Below, in pieces: positions 10,862 through 22,299 of a DNA stretch of 64,000 nt. Positions within the stretch are counted from its first letter, which is position 1. Each line of letters starts with the position of its first letter. Position numbers and translations under genes: made by a program. The stretch is from Welwitschia mirabilis (taxonomy: Eukaryota; Gnetophyta; Gnetopsida; Welwitschiales): NCBI GenBank assembly GCA_051453625.1, contig JBOZIK010000001.1, forward strand, positions 136,048,710 through 136,112,709, given 5' to 3'. A model generated the notes under the pieces. The model was not told the origin of the DNA. It did no database searches and was given only the letters and a program-made list of their open reading frames with translations.

Positions 10862-11445
10862 GTCAAATTTATACACTTAAAAGTGTGTGGTTAATGTAAA
10901 ATTCCCATAAGTTCTTTGGTTAGCACATTGATTTTTTCCGACAATGATATTCAGTTTCAAACTTTGCAGTTGATGCCCCATTTAAGTTTTGTCGTTAGTG
11001 TCAAATTTACGAGTTTTAGATCCCATGGATTAGAGCATGGAACTGTTTTTCAAATTGTACTTTTTTAAAACAAGGGAATTAAAGTACTCACCCATGTTTT
11101 TCTCCTCAATTTACCATGCACCGGGATGAGAGCTCTTCAAATGTAAAGCAAGGTGCACTACTTTATTCTCAAAGTGATAATGGAGGGTAGACTTCCATTC
11201 CTGTTGCTCTTCCCGCATTTAGTTGATATCTGTTAAGTGTAAGAAATATATAAAATTAGATAAGCAGATGCAAGATGTATATAAAAGAATTCTTACCATT
11301 GTTTTTGAAAGCAATGTTGAAAGTCTATATTAGTTGATCCCTATGATACTCAAGTTTAGAAATTTCAGATTTGGATTAAATGCGAAGTTTTACAATGTAT
11401 CTAGTTTCAATGTGAATTTTCATGCGACGCTTGCTATTAGTTATG
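10862..11445. other. Region downstream of the unidentified gene
   Basis: No further exon could be supported. The sequence becomes progressively more AT-rich. It may contain introns or the 3' untranslated region. Confidence 0.4.
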
Positions 11446-11525
11446 TTAGTGTAAAGCTTTGGGTATCCATTCTATGTTAATACAAACCTTTGGGTATCCA
11501 CTTTATCTTAGTGCAAACCTTTAGG
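11446..11525 (+). repeat. 31-bp tandem repeat, about 2.5 units
   Basis: Units start at 11446, 11477 and 11508. The shared core is ctttgggtatcca preceded by tta-tgcaaa-like sequence. The third unit is partial. Confidence 0.8.
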
Positions 11526-11778
11526 AAATGACTTTTATTTTCTTAAAGTTGAAATATTGGAAATATGTAAAAACTATAATTACTACATTTTTCGGTTTTA
11601 TTCGAGGTATCTGATTGAGCCTTTCTGGTTTATTTTGGGTACCTGTGACAAAACGATTTATTTTGTAGGTTAACTATCATATCGGTAAAATTGTGACTCA
11701 ACAAAGGGCTTTTGGGTGAGGCATATACGTGGATAGACTTAGTCTTCGTTAGTCTTTCTTTACTTAAATATATTTATG

Positions 11779-11944
11779 ATGGGCAGCTCGATGGTTCAAT
11801 GACCTCTTTTCATTGTATAATGGGCAGCTCTATGCTTTTCTTACTTCACTTTCTTCACTCTTTTGTGTCCAATTGCTATTTTATTTTTATAGTCATCAGG
11901 TTTAGTATGTCTAATTGCTATTTTTATTGTCACAAGGTTTAGTA
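11779..11944 (+). repeat. Two adjacent short duplications
   Basis: The motif atgggcagctc recurs at 11779 and 11820. A 42-bp-period duplication follows at 11866 and 11908 (tgtccaattgctatt versus tgtctaattgctatt, each ending aggtttagta). Confidence 0.75.
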
Positions 11945-12180
11945 TGACATAGGCATGTCAAATTTGAAACATTTATAACTTTGATTTAGCAATACGACAA
12001 TTGCTCAAGGGAATGATTTACTTATGTCAAGGCTTAGTAGAAGTTTTAGTGTTAAGCAAAGCATTGAAAAGTTTATAAACTCACAAGCTTTTGTGTGGAA
12101 GATGAAGGATGAATGTCTTATTAATTTGATTACTACCTTACTGGCCGAAGTTGGCTAACATATTAAATATAATTCTCCAA

Positions 12181-12214
12181 TCACATGATGCAAGTTATCA
12201 CATGATGCAAGTTT
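12181..12214 (+). repeat. 17-bp tandem duplication
   Basis: tcacatgatgcaagtta is followed directly by tcacatgatgcaagttt, at 12181 and 12198. Confidence 0.85.
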
Positions 12215-12257
12215 GATGCCATGATGCATCGTTGTGCATACCTATTGTGAAAAAGCT

Positions 12258-12370
12258 AGGCTCAAGAATCCCAAAAGGCTCGTGTAGTCAAGATGCTTTT
12301 GTAAAAATCAAACTTAAGGCTAAAGAATCCCAAAAGGGCTCATATGGTCGAGATGCTTTTACAAGATGAA
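12258..12370 (+). repeat. 59-bp tandem duplication
   Basis: Units begin at 12258 and 12317. Both contain aagaatcccaaaag and agatgctttt, with a few substitutions. Confidence 0.8.
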
Positions 12371-12405
12371 CATGTGGCCCATTTACAATCTTAGAGGATT
12401 TTAAG

Positions 12406-12473
12406 TACGATTTATAGTCTCAAAAGATTTACATGATGGTACGATTTATAGTCTCAAAAGATTTACATGATGG
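12406..12473 (+). repeat. Perfect 34-bp tandem duplication
   Basis: Unit 12406-12439 (beginning tacgatttatagtctc, ending acatgatgg) is repeated without change at 12440-12473, so the event is recent compared with the surrounding decay. Confidence 0.9.
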
Positions 12474-12479
12474 TTTTGA

Positions 12480-13140
12480 AGGATTTTAAGCACAAAAAAT
12501 TTAAAAATTATATAAAATATAAATGGCAAGGGGAATCTTACCATGATTAAAAAAAATTTAATAGTAAACATATGTGTCCAATATTGAATTACAAATTATA
12601 TTTTAATTTTTAGATTTTATAGCTTTTTGCTTATAGTGAAAAAAATTTTAACTAATAAAAGATGTTTGTAATATTAAATTATATCAAGAGTTCCAACTAT
12701 TTAAAAATTATTTGCCTTAAAAAGAATAATGGCATTTTTTATAATAGTTTGATAAGGCTTTAAAAGTTAAAAAATATTGTAACAAAATCTTAATACTGTT
12801 ATAATGGAATGGGTAGTATGTCTTGTCATACATATGTATATATGTTTGAAAAAATATTTTAAATATAAAAATATAATGATATTGAGGGATGTTGAATTTT
12901 AGACTTAAAAGAGATTATAACTTTCATTAGGAGTACAATCTTCAGGGTTGTGTCCATATTTATGTCTAGCATAAAAATGTAAGGATAAAAATGTTTTATA
13001 TTGTTAAAACATATTGTTAGATTAGATTAGGATTTTTTCCATCAATTATATTGGGGATGTTAAGTTTAAACTTTTTATGACTATATTTCTCCGTGAAGCA
13101 TAGGTGCTATGATTGCCCAAACGATTAATGTAGTTATAGT
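12480..13140. other. AT-rich DNA, nothing recognised
   Basis: No gene or structured repeat seen. Confidence 0.5.
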
Positions 13141-13149
13141 CAAGGCTCT

Positions 13150-13262
13150 ATAGTATGTGAAAACAGAGTACGTAAATGTTTAAACTCATGACTTCTTAAA
13201 TGGAGGACAAGTGTTTAAGAGTAAATGTTTAAACTCATAAGACAAATGTTTAAGTATAGCCT
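13150..13262 (-). repeat. tRNA-derived SINE fragment
   Basis: On the minus strand the sequence has a box-B-like segment (complement of gtttaaactcatgactt) beside a box-A-like segment about 35 nt away, the spacing of a tRNA-derived Pol III promoter. Similar fragments in the same orientation lie at about 22200 and 35300. It contains a short internal duplication (taaatgtttaaactcat). Confidence 0.4.
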
Positions 13263-13339
13263 CATTGACAACAAATTATATTGGTATTTTATATATGTCA
13301 AAATTATATTAAACTAAAAAAATATTTTAGATTATGTTA

Positions 13340-13420
13340 ATGGTATGTAATGTAAGTGATGGGATATTTGTATTCCATTCATGAAGTGTTGGGTTCGAAC
13401 ATTTAATGTTTTTTTTATCC
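13340..13420 (+). repeat. tRNA-derived SINE fragment with good box B
   Basis: tggtatgtaatgtaagtgatgg (box-A-like, 13340 onward) is followed about 35 nt later by tgttgggttcgaaca (13387-13402), close to the Pol III box B consensus GGTTCGANNCC. The fragment cannot fold as a full tRNA, so a SINE head is the better reading. Confidence 0.5.
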
Positions 13421-13939
13421 CACATTTCATAAAATTTTAATGACTTAAATATTAGACATGTTAATCTTTGATTATATGATACCTTTTTATATTGAATTTT
13501 TAACATAAAAGCGTTTGTTATTTAGAGGCTTCATAGAGGCTAACCAATAATACCTTACATTTTTTATATGTCAAAGGTATACATTATGCTTAATTTTCAA
13601 TTATGAATACTTATATGATCTTTTAACTAATTAATCTTTTTTTTGGTAATTTTTATAGTTTTGATATTTTTGATAATTATTGTATGAAGATTTATATTTT
13701 CCATAGAAAATAAATTAATAAACAAAAGCTATTCAAACTTTAAAATTAAATAATTGCATTTATGTAAAGGTATTCATTGACTTAGTAATACTATTAAATT
13801 GAAAATTTTACAAAAAAGTATATAAGAAGATAATAATAATATATTTACATAGATAGCATATGAATATTACTTATTTATTTATGTGTCTCATCTAAGTTGA
13901 AAAAAAGTAAAATTACTTGATAAAAGTCTACATTTAATG

Positions 13940-14627
13940 TAGTTGGTAAAAAGTGTAGATAAAAACATTGAATGTACTCCATTTTATTATAATGTTTGTT
14001 TTTTTGTGTTTTGTATTGATGGATTTGATAGATTTTGAAATTAATAAGTATGCAAATAAGTACGCCCACTCTTATCCATAAACCAAGAAGGATGAAGGAG
14101 TAAATTTTGCTCTACTATGCTTTTTATCCTTTTGTGACATTTCTAAAAGTACTTGTTTAATAAAATATTCATTTTTTTTATTTATTGGAATTTGAAAATT
14201 TGTCTCATAGTGACACATGGCAATTTTGAAATTGGTAAATAGGAAAGGATTTATTTGTTTATTGCATATTACACATTGTTTAATGCGTGTTCTAGATTGA
14301 TTAAATATAGTTATAAGCCTATTAAGGATTAAAAAGGAACTAGCATAAGGAAATAATGTATGTAAATAACTTTGCTAATTAAAGCAAGAAAATTACTCAT
14401 CCTAGGTAGATATATGAGTCATAAATATAGCACCTTTTTGTCATGTATACATCAAAGTCACTTAACACTCAAATCTAACCATCTAGTTAGTGATCAATCT
14501 TATTCAATTTAATGTGAATATATTACCTTAGGGGTAAAATAAATCAAGAACTTTTGATATATCATTTATGTATAAATAGAGCCCTTCCCTCTGTTGAAAA
14601 CCAAATTTTCATTTGTATAAAAGTGCA
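13940..14627 (+). repeat. Copia-type 5' LTR (left limit uncertain)
   Basis: The right end is well defined: ...aagtgCA followed by the primer-binding site at 14628. A TATA box lies 50 bp upstream of that end. The left part (about 13940-14270) is repeated in the same orientation at about 63690-64000, including aaccaagaa.gatgaa.gag and ctctac.atg. That match makes it a dispersed LTR sequence. The TG start was not located. No gag-pol could be read downstream, so the element is truncated, non-autonomous, or interrupted. Confidence 0.55.
14571..14578 (+). promoter_or_regulatory. TATA box of the LTR
   Basis: TATAAATA followed by GAGCCC matches the plant TATA consensus and sits in the expected place in an LTR, upstream of the R/U5 part. 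Confidence 0.55.
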
Positions 14628-14640
14628 TGGTATCAAATTC
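14628..14640 (+). other. Primer-binding site (initiator Met-tRNA type), decayed
   Basis: TGGTATCAAATTC directly follows the LTR's terminal CA. Plant Copia elements typically carry TGGTATCAGAGCC here, complementary to the 3' end of initiator methionine tRNA. The differences are mostly G-to-A or C-to-T changes. Confidence 0.6.
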
Positions 14641-14930
14641 TTTTTCATTCTTCCATCTTCTTCTCTTCTCTTCTCATCCTTTTGCTTTTGAGTGTGGAGC
14701 TTAAAGCTTGGAACTTGGATCTTAGAGCTTAGAGCCTAAGATTGGAGATAAGAACCTTAGAGCTCAGGACTTTATCAAATATTTACCAATTTACATCAAG
14801 TAGTCATCTCTAATCACATTAGTGGCAAAATAAATTATTGCATTAAGCCATTGCATATAGTTATTATAATGTTTATTTTATTGAACTTAAACCTTTCACT
14901 AGGCTCAAACTAAGATGAGGGAAAGATTTA
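14641..14930 (+). other. Copia-like leader region
   Basis: A CT-rich tract (cttcttctcttctcttctc, about 14658-14676) follows the primer-binding site, as in many plant Copia leaders. Degenerate repeats of gagcttagagc/gagcttaaagc follow at about 14697-14770. No gag start was recognised. Confidence 0.4.
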
Positions 14931-17450
14931 AAGGATCTCTTTAATGCTTGTTTAATAAAGTTAGTAATAAAAGATTTTGGCCAAGTAACCAAGTGGTGCA
15001 CTATAATATGTGGTATTACTGTGTGTTATTAGACACTGTTGATAGTTCTATTATGCTTCATATTATGTTAGAATCCTCTTATTAGGATGGATTATCTAAT
15101 TCTCAATCTTATTTATGCTAAGTAGTCTTCATTTCAATCCTAAGACTCATTGAATTTATTTACATTAAATTAATTTTGTGCATTGATTTTTTTTAGTAAT
15201 GTAGAATTGTATTGGTTAACATATATTTTCTATAGTAAATAGATTAATTAGATTACATATTTATATGAAATTTATCAACTATGGTTACTTAGATTTATTT
15301 ATAGATTTTTATGTTCTTGTAGAGCTAAAGTTTATTCTTTTATAAAATGGTAACACAATTTAAAAATACCATAATAAGATTTATTATTTTTTTAAACTAG
15401 ATTTTTTTCCATAAGTCTAAGGTTTAGTTAAGATTACAAAGATTTAAAAATAGTAATTTTTCTAATATCAAATAAATTTGTAAAGATTATTTTATGAAAA
15501 TAACTTAAAAGATATACATAGAAAATAACAAGCAATTAATTTCAATTTATAGAATTAATATTGAGCATGTTGTAATAAATGAATATTCTAGATTAAGGGA
15601 ATTAAATAATATTTCCAAAGAGTCCTCATTCACTTAAAAATTCAATGTAGTGGAGAAGTTGTGATTATTTTAGTGGTCTAGTATTACAACAACTTTCCAA
15701 ATTTAGGCGACTTCACACTTAAAATATAATCCTAGAAAATATATTTAGATGAGATCATATCATCAATCTAATTTTAGACAAATTAAGTTATTTTTACCTT
15801 TATAAATAGTTAATTATTAATTTTTATTTACAATGTCTCTTCAAAAAACGAAAAATATATAACTAATGCTATTAATCATAGGAAATTTATTTAATAAAAT
15901 TATAATAATAATTTAAGGATTTAAGATAGATAATACTTAAAACCTTTTTTTTAAATTTTTTTTTCTAAACGTTCTTAAGTATAGTACAATTTATGTCTTT
16001 TCTTATTAAGGTCTTTATTCTTGCATAATATGTGAATTTCTTATTTAAGCAAAGTTAAGAATGACTAAATAGTTATTTAAGAAAGGTGTACTAATGTTAT
16101 TTTAAATAAGTCTTATTTGTGTATAAGGTCCTCCTTTTGTTTACTTACTTTTATTTTAAATATATTTAGGAATTTATGAGGGTTTTTATTTTAGCAATAT
16201 AGTTAACTTAATTAGTTCATTTGATTTTTATCCCGTTTAGTTATTTTGTAGTTACATGAATTTTAAGTAAGCATTATGACGTGTTTCTATTTTTCTCCTC
16301 ATTAATCATATTATCATGTTAGAAAGTTACTAGAAAAACTTGGAGAAAGGGCTTAAAGAGAAATAGTTTTATGTATAGTATATTTCTTTTTCAAAAGGAA
16401 TTTTAAAGTAGTATTGTGATTTATTTAGAAAGTACCATTATTAATGTGTAAAGGAGAAAAGAAAGGAAATCTATTTACAATAGTTCGATTAGTTTTACTA
16501 GATTTGAAATGTAATTATCTTCTAATATTATGTCAAATTAAGATTATGCATGTTTTTTTAACCTTCTATGTATGATTGTTTACAATAAAATAAACCCAAT
16601 ATAAACTTTTTTTAAGTAAAAAATCAGTGAAATATCTATATGAGTTAGGATAATATGCATGCATTTGTGTGGTGTATGCATTGAATGATAACTAGATCAA
16701 GATAATTCTAATAAATTTTATCCCAAGACTTAGATTTCATCATCAAGGTAGGTTGCATTGAATTTTTATATAAATCCCTTATAAAAGTGGATTTACTCAC
16801 TACTCTTCTACTCTACCCATCTATGAACTTACTCCGATTTAACATCTTGAGCCCTTGATATCAAAGGATTATGTTGTGCCATCCTAAGATGTTTCAAGGA
16901 AGTGAGGGTTACACATAAACATGAATCTGCCTCACATATCTCCTATCGTAATTTTGGTGATATATTGATGTGAAGTTTAAGCTTATGAAGTTGAGCCTAG
17001 CCATGTTTGTTATAGTTTAGAACCCAAAGTAGAACCATTTCACATCTGGATAATGGTCATATATCAACTTAGAATGACATTAATAGGAGTTTAAACCCCA
17101 TGTTATATTGGTTAGGAATTATCCTAAACTTATATACATGTATGTATTATAATAAGTTAACATCTCATTAACCATATATAAGATATCTTTGTGTGGCGAA
17201 AAATGAGGAATAACTATAGGACATAAAAGTGACATTTCTATTGCTTGCAAATCAAAATAATTTATATTTAATTTTGTAAAACAAATATTTATCATATCTA
17301 CTTTTCTTAAACATATATAATTATACTAATAAAATATATGTAGAGGTTAATCCTAGGTTCTGTTAAGTGTTTCAATCAATTTAAATTTAGAAAAAACTAA
17401 TTATTATTAATAAGAGTAATTTAAGTTAGGGTATTATAATGTCTTATTTA
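14931..17450. other. AT-rich decayed DNA
   Basis: No protein motif could be read in either strand. A TATA-like ccttataaaag with a following CT-rich segment at about 16775-16830 resembles an LTR promoter, but no matching terminal sequence was found. Confidence 0.45.
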
Positions 17451-17459
17451 GCACATTGT

Positions 17460-17560
17460 GAGGGCTTAACTAAATTATTTATTTGGATGATCGTGATGGT
17501 TGTACTTCTAGGGAAAAGTATGGTTATCAAAAGTTTCCTATTTGACATTCTTTGATAGTA
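17460..17560 (+). repeat. SINE tail fragment, matches 17850-17930
   Basis: gatgatcgtgatggttgtacttctaggg resembles ccatcatgatggatgtacttccaagagg at 17850. Upstream similarity includes ttaactaaattatttattt versus ttaagcaatttgttaggg. It is a partial second copy of the element at 17725. Confidence 0.55.
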
Positions 17561-17724
17561 TCCTAGACCACATTAAAAAGAGCCTAAAGAAAGAATTGTG
17601 AATTGAGAACACATGGCTATTTAAATTAAAATTTCATTACATTTAAAATTATCCTTAAAAAGTGAAAACTAGATATTTTTCAACTATGTTTATATCCTCA
17701 TAGATTATAGATCTAACTAGAATT

Positions 17725-17935
17725 CTTGTTAGGTGGGTGATAGTCTAATTGTGGGAGTTTCACTCTTCACTAAGGAGGTTATTGATTTGAACCTTTAGGT
17801 GCACCTATTTAACACCCTATAAAACTATAGACGTACTTAAGCAATTTGTTAGGGCCATCATGATGGATGTACTTCCAAGAGGAGGCATAGTCAGTACAAG
17901 TTTCAAGTTGAACATTCCTAGTTTAAATGTATTTG
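17725..17935 (+). repeat. tRNA-derived SINE
   Basis: gatagtctaattgtggg (17739-17755) and ggttattgatttgaacc (17777-17793) have the spacing and wording of Pol III boxes A and B. The non-tRNA body follows and is shared with 17460-17560. SINEs are transcribed by Pol III and moved by LINE enzymes; this copy is old. Confidence 0.55.
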
Positions 17936-17949
17936 AATTAACATTAAGA

Positions 17950-19880
17950 TAAAGTATCCAACGTAAAATACCTCACATTACTAGTAGCCTATTTCCATAT
18001 AGCATTATGTACATGCAATTCTTTTTTCTCGTGCTTGAAATGGGATCATTTCTTAAGAATATATGAAAATAGGAAACTTCAAATATTTATGATCTTTAAT
18101 CTCTTGCCTTGCATATTTTAATCCAAGCATTGTTCTGTGCTTTTTCATTATTCTAATAATGCAAAGATTCTTGAGAAACGCTAACATAAATACCTAGTAC
18201 ATTCTTAATAAATGTTATGGGAATATCCTTGACTAAATATACAATTTTCTTTTTAATCCATTTTAACATTTAAAATATTAATTTTACCTTCAATAAATCT
18301 ATCTTAAAATTTTTTGACATGTATATTAATCCTATCTAATAGCTCCTATGGGTCTTTTTCTATAAATAATAAAATATTATTTGTACTAGTTAGAAATGAT
18401 CTTTGCAATATAAATCATGGTTCTAAAAATATTTAAAACAATTAGAAAACCTAGAGAAAACATTAATTAAAAAGTTATAAATATTTTTGTTACTAATGGT
18501 AGAATTGCTTAAGGTTCTTATTAAACATTAACTAATTCTAAATAAGATTTAAATTAAAATGAATGATTATAAACCCTCCTTAGTTTTAATATAACATTAT
18601 GTATGTTAAGATAAGTGGGTTGAGGAAGTAAGAATAAATCAATAAGCTAAGAGAAAGAAATTACGGCTAAAAACGCTTAGGAAATGAAAGAATGAGATGG
18701 AATGACTTTTGAAAGTGGTAGATTTAAAGTAAAAATAAGGAACTTTAGACATATTTTATTGAAAAAATTAAAGAAAAACATTAAACTTGAAACATTTAAT
18801 GACTGTACCTTCTCTTAGAAGTATAGCTACTAGAATTTTTGAAATAAATGATTTTTGTTACATCAAGTATCTCACAGTATGCTAAATAGGTCATTTCATG
18901 ACCTCATGAGTAGATGAGAAGCACTTCATTAGGTCTATTACCATCTAATTAGCATTAGAAAATTTAAGGTTTGATAAAAATTTTCATATAGCAAAAAGGA
19001 ATAATAATTTATTGTTTTTCTAAGTACCCTTAGAAGAGGGGGAAACTCTAATAAAGAATCATCATAGAAAATAGTTAACTTACAACTAATATCCCTTAAT
19101 AAAAATACTTTCAATCAACATCTAAATTTTTAATGTCCCTTAAATAATTTCAATCAACATCTAAATTTTTACATTCACTAGTTACTTCATGATCCAAATA
19201 TGGAAGGAAATTTTGAATTTTTTATGGTAAACAATATTGATTTCATCCTGTATTCTTGCATGTACTTTACTTTCAATTAGATTGAAATGTTAGATTTGGA
19301 GCCTCATAAAAGTTTAAGAAGGTTTTAGGAGTTTAATCATAACTTGAGAAAGGTTAAGAAAATCTAAGTGTACATGTTAGAGAAACAATAACATAATCCT
19401 AGGATTTTTATTTACGGGATGAGAAATAGATTTATATGAATATTAATGGAAAAATAAAAGAAAAGAGTTCTTAGATACTTGAATGGTCTAGGCATAAACA
19501 CAATGTTACATTTGTATCATTTTATGATGTTGTATCATTTTATGATGTTGTAATGTCATGGAGTTGCATGTAAGGCATTAGGATTAAAAAAACCATAAAT
19601 CTTTTGTGCATTTTACCTATTTATGATTCCTTATCTTTAAGCTTTAAAAATTAATCCATTAAAATAGATCAAATTCTATCATAACCTTTCCTGATCCATT
19701 TCTTTCCATCCTAAATGAAAGAGGGTTTTTTCATCATAATATTTGCATAATTTTTAGGAAGTTTGTTCTATAAGAAGACCACTTTTACAAAATCTGCAGA
19801 TATATTGTTAAGAAAATCTCATGTTTATTTTATCTATGCATATTTTTGTTTAAGTGGACAAAGCACTTTTAGAGCTAAAA
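17950..19880. other. AT-rich DNA with small slippage duplications
   Basis: No gene recognised. Two local duplications are visible: caatcaacatctaaattttta at 19112 and 19151 (period 39), and an exact 18-bp duplication ttgtatcattttatgatg at 19512 and 19530. Confidence 0.5.
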
Positions 19881-20894
19881 CATCTTGCAAAATAATTGAA
19901 CTAATGGATTATCACCTTTTATCGAATTACTAAAGTCCCTATTACTTAGCTTGTGTTTCACTCTCTTAAGTTTAGAAACCTACTTAGCTAGTATGATGAT
20001 TAAGATTTTAGAGCCAGTGAAAGATATTAAGTGCTAAATAATAATGCTCATTGTATGAGATAGAGTTATAGGATGATAAATTTGTGGAATATATTATATT
20101 AAAATTTGAAATCCAATGATTAGAGAAGGATTCCTTTCCCTCATACTAGTGGAGACCTTTCAAGCCNNNNNNNNNNACATTAATGATGCTTTATCTATGT
20201 TCCAAATGTAGATGAACTCTAGAATCTAAGATAATATTGGCTACTAATTGGTTCTAGCCTTCCTTCTTGATTTTACTTGGTCTAATTTATTCTTACTTGT
20301 CAAGCTTACTTACTTACTTATAAATAAAACATGAAAAGCATTCATGTTTCACTTTCTTGCAGAATAATTGAACTAATGGATTATCACCCTTTATGGAATT
20401 ACTAAAGTCCCTATTACTTAGCATGTGCATCTTGCAGAAATAATTGAACTAATGGATTATCACCTTTTATGGAATTACTAAAGTCCCTATTGCTTAGCAT
20501 GTGTTTCACTTTTCTTAAGTTTAGAAATCTACTTAGCTAGTATGATGATTAAGATTTTAGAGCATGTGAAAGATATTAAGTGCTAAATAATAATGCTCAT
20601 TGGATTAGACACAGTTATAGGGTGATAAATTTGTGGATTATATTATCTTAAAATTTGACATCCAATGATTATAGAAGGATTCCTTTCCCTCATACTAGTT
20701 GAGACCTTGAAAACTCCTAAATACACATTAATGATGCCTTATCTATGTTCCAAAGGCATATAAACTCCAGAATCTAAGATAATATTGGCTACTGTTAATT
20801 GGTTCTAGCCTTCCTTCTTGATCTCAGTTGGTCTAATCTATTCTTACTTGCCAAGCTTACTTACTCATAAATAAAACATGAAAAGCATTCATGG
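19881..20894 (+). repeat. Tandem duplication of about 0.47 kb with a partial third copy
   Basis: Copy 1 runs 19881-20346 and copy 2 runs 20428-20894, in the same order and orientation, with only scattered differences. Between them lies a 72-bp partial copy (20356-20427) of the beginning of the unit. Landmarks in each full unit are aataattgaactaatggatt, ggattcctttccctcatac and aaataaaacatgaaaagca. No coding capacity is seen. A 10-N gap lies in copy 1. Confidence 0.9.
20167..20176. other. Assembly gap (10 N)
   Basis: Lies in copy 1 of the tandem duplication. Copy 2 has ttgaaaactcctaaatac at the equivalent place. Confidence 1.
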
Positions 20895-21277
20895 ATACCT
20901 CTCTCTTATGTTAATATTAATCTAGTCACAAGAGTCCTTTGCTCAAGTCCCCATCATGTTATTCATATATGAACTCTTTAAGGCATAGTATAATGAACAA
21001 GAAATATAAACCATTTGTGTGAGCCAGTTATTAAAGCTATGAATAATTAAATTATTTCATAAAATACAAAATAAAGTATTGTATGGAGTGCAATTAGTAG
21101 TTAGGTATTTTTTTGTTTTTAACAGTGACACCAATTATATCATTAATTGTTAATTCTAAGCATTTATATCATTAATAGTTAATTCTAAGCATTCAGCTTG
21201 TACACTTCATATAAGCTAAACATATCTCAACCTACTTTTGGAACCTAATGAAAGATTAGCTAATTTATGTCCTAGTA

Positions 21278-21286
21278 TGTGTGTGT

Positions 21287-21351
<65 letters not shown>

Positions 21352-21986
21352 NNNNNNNNNNNNNNNNNNNNNNNNNNNNNNNNNNNNNNNNNNNNNNNNN
21401 NNNNNNNNNNNNNNNNNNNNNNNNNNNNNNNNNNNNNNNNNNNNNNNNNNNNNNNNNNNNNNNNNNNNNNNNNNNNNNNNNNNNNNNNNNNNNNNNNNNN
21501 NNNNNNNNNNNNNNNNNNNNNNNNNNNNNNNNNNNNNNNNNNNNNNNNNNNNNNNNNNNNNNNNNNNNNNNNNNNNNNNNNNNNNNNNNNNNNNNNNNNN
21601 NNNNNNNNNNNNNNNNNNNNNNNNNNNNNNNNNNNNNNNNNNNNNNNNNNNNNNNNNNNNNNNNNNNNNNNNNNNNNNNNNNNNNNNNNNNNNNNNNNNN
21701 NNNNNNNNNNNNNNNNNNNNNNNNNNNNNNNNNNNNNNNNNNNNNNNNNNNNNNNNNNNNNNNNNNNNNNNNNNNNNNNNNNNNNNNNNNNNNNNNNNNN
21801 NNNNNNNNNNNNNNNNNNNNNNNNNNNNNNNNNNNNNNNNNNNNNNNNNNNNNNNNNNNNNNNNNNNNNNNNNNNNNNNNNNNNNNNNNNNNNNNNNNNN
21901 NNNNNNNNNNNNNNNNNNNNNNNNNNNNNNNNNNNNNNNNNNNNNNNNNNNNNNNNNNNNNNNNNNNNNNNNNNNNNNNNNNNNNN

Positions 21987-22052
<66 letters not shown>

Positions 22053-22064
22053 CGCGCGCGCGCG
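21278..22064 (+). repeat. Long (TG)n-(CG)n microsatellite spanning a 635-N gap
   Basis: Alternating TG/GT begins at about 21278 and runs into N at 21352. After the gap it resumes at 21987 as (TG)29 and passes directly into (CG)10 at 22045-22064. Alternating purine-pyrimidine DNA of this kind can adopt Z-form. The gap is very likely the unresolved part of the repeat. The Cys-Val, His-Thr and Ala-Arg reading frames here are artefacts. Confidence 0.95.
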
Positions 22065-22199
22065 AAATAGAATCTAATAAGTGAAAAGGGTATTCGAATA
22101 GGGGGCTTAGAACTCAAAACTCTCAGTACTCATAATTCTTCCTAAAAGTACAATGACTGTGATAACCTAGGTGAATGATTAAAAATATTCTTGAGGCCT

Positions 22200-22292
22200 A
22201 ATAATATTTTAAGTGTAATATCTAAAAGTTTAAACCCACAACCTTCTAAATGGAAAACAAGTATTCCATTAGTTAGATTACCACCCATTAGC
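22200..22292 (-). repeat. tRNA-derived SINE fragment
   Basis: The complement reads a box-A-like tggtaatctaactaatgg and, about 40 nt on, a box-B-like ggttgtgggtttaaac. It is related to the fragments at 13150 and 35300. Confidence 0.45.
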
Positions 22293-22299
22293 GAAAAAG

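Noticed and set aside
13387-13402. Possible intact tRNA gene at the GGGTTCGAACA box
   Set aside because: No acceptor stem or cloverleaf can be built around it; a SINE head fits better.
21238-22117. Long reading frames of repeated Cys-Val, His-Thr and Ala-Arg
   Set aside because: They translate a TG/CG microsatellite and 635 N; there is no coding evidence.
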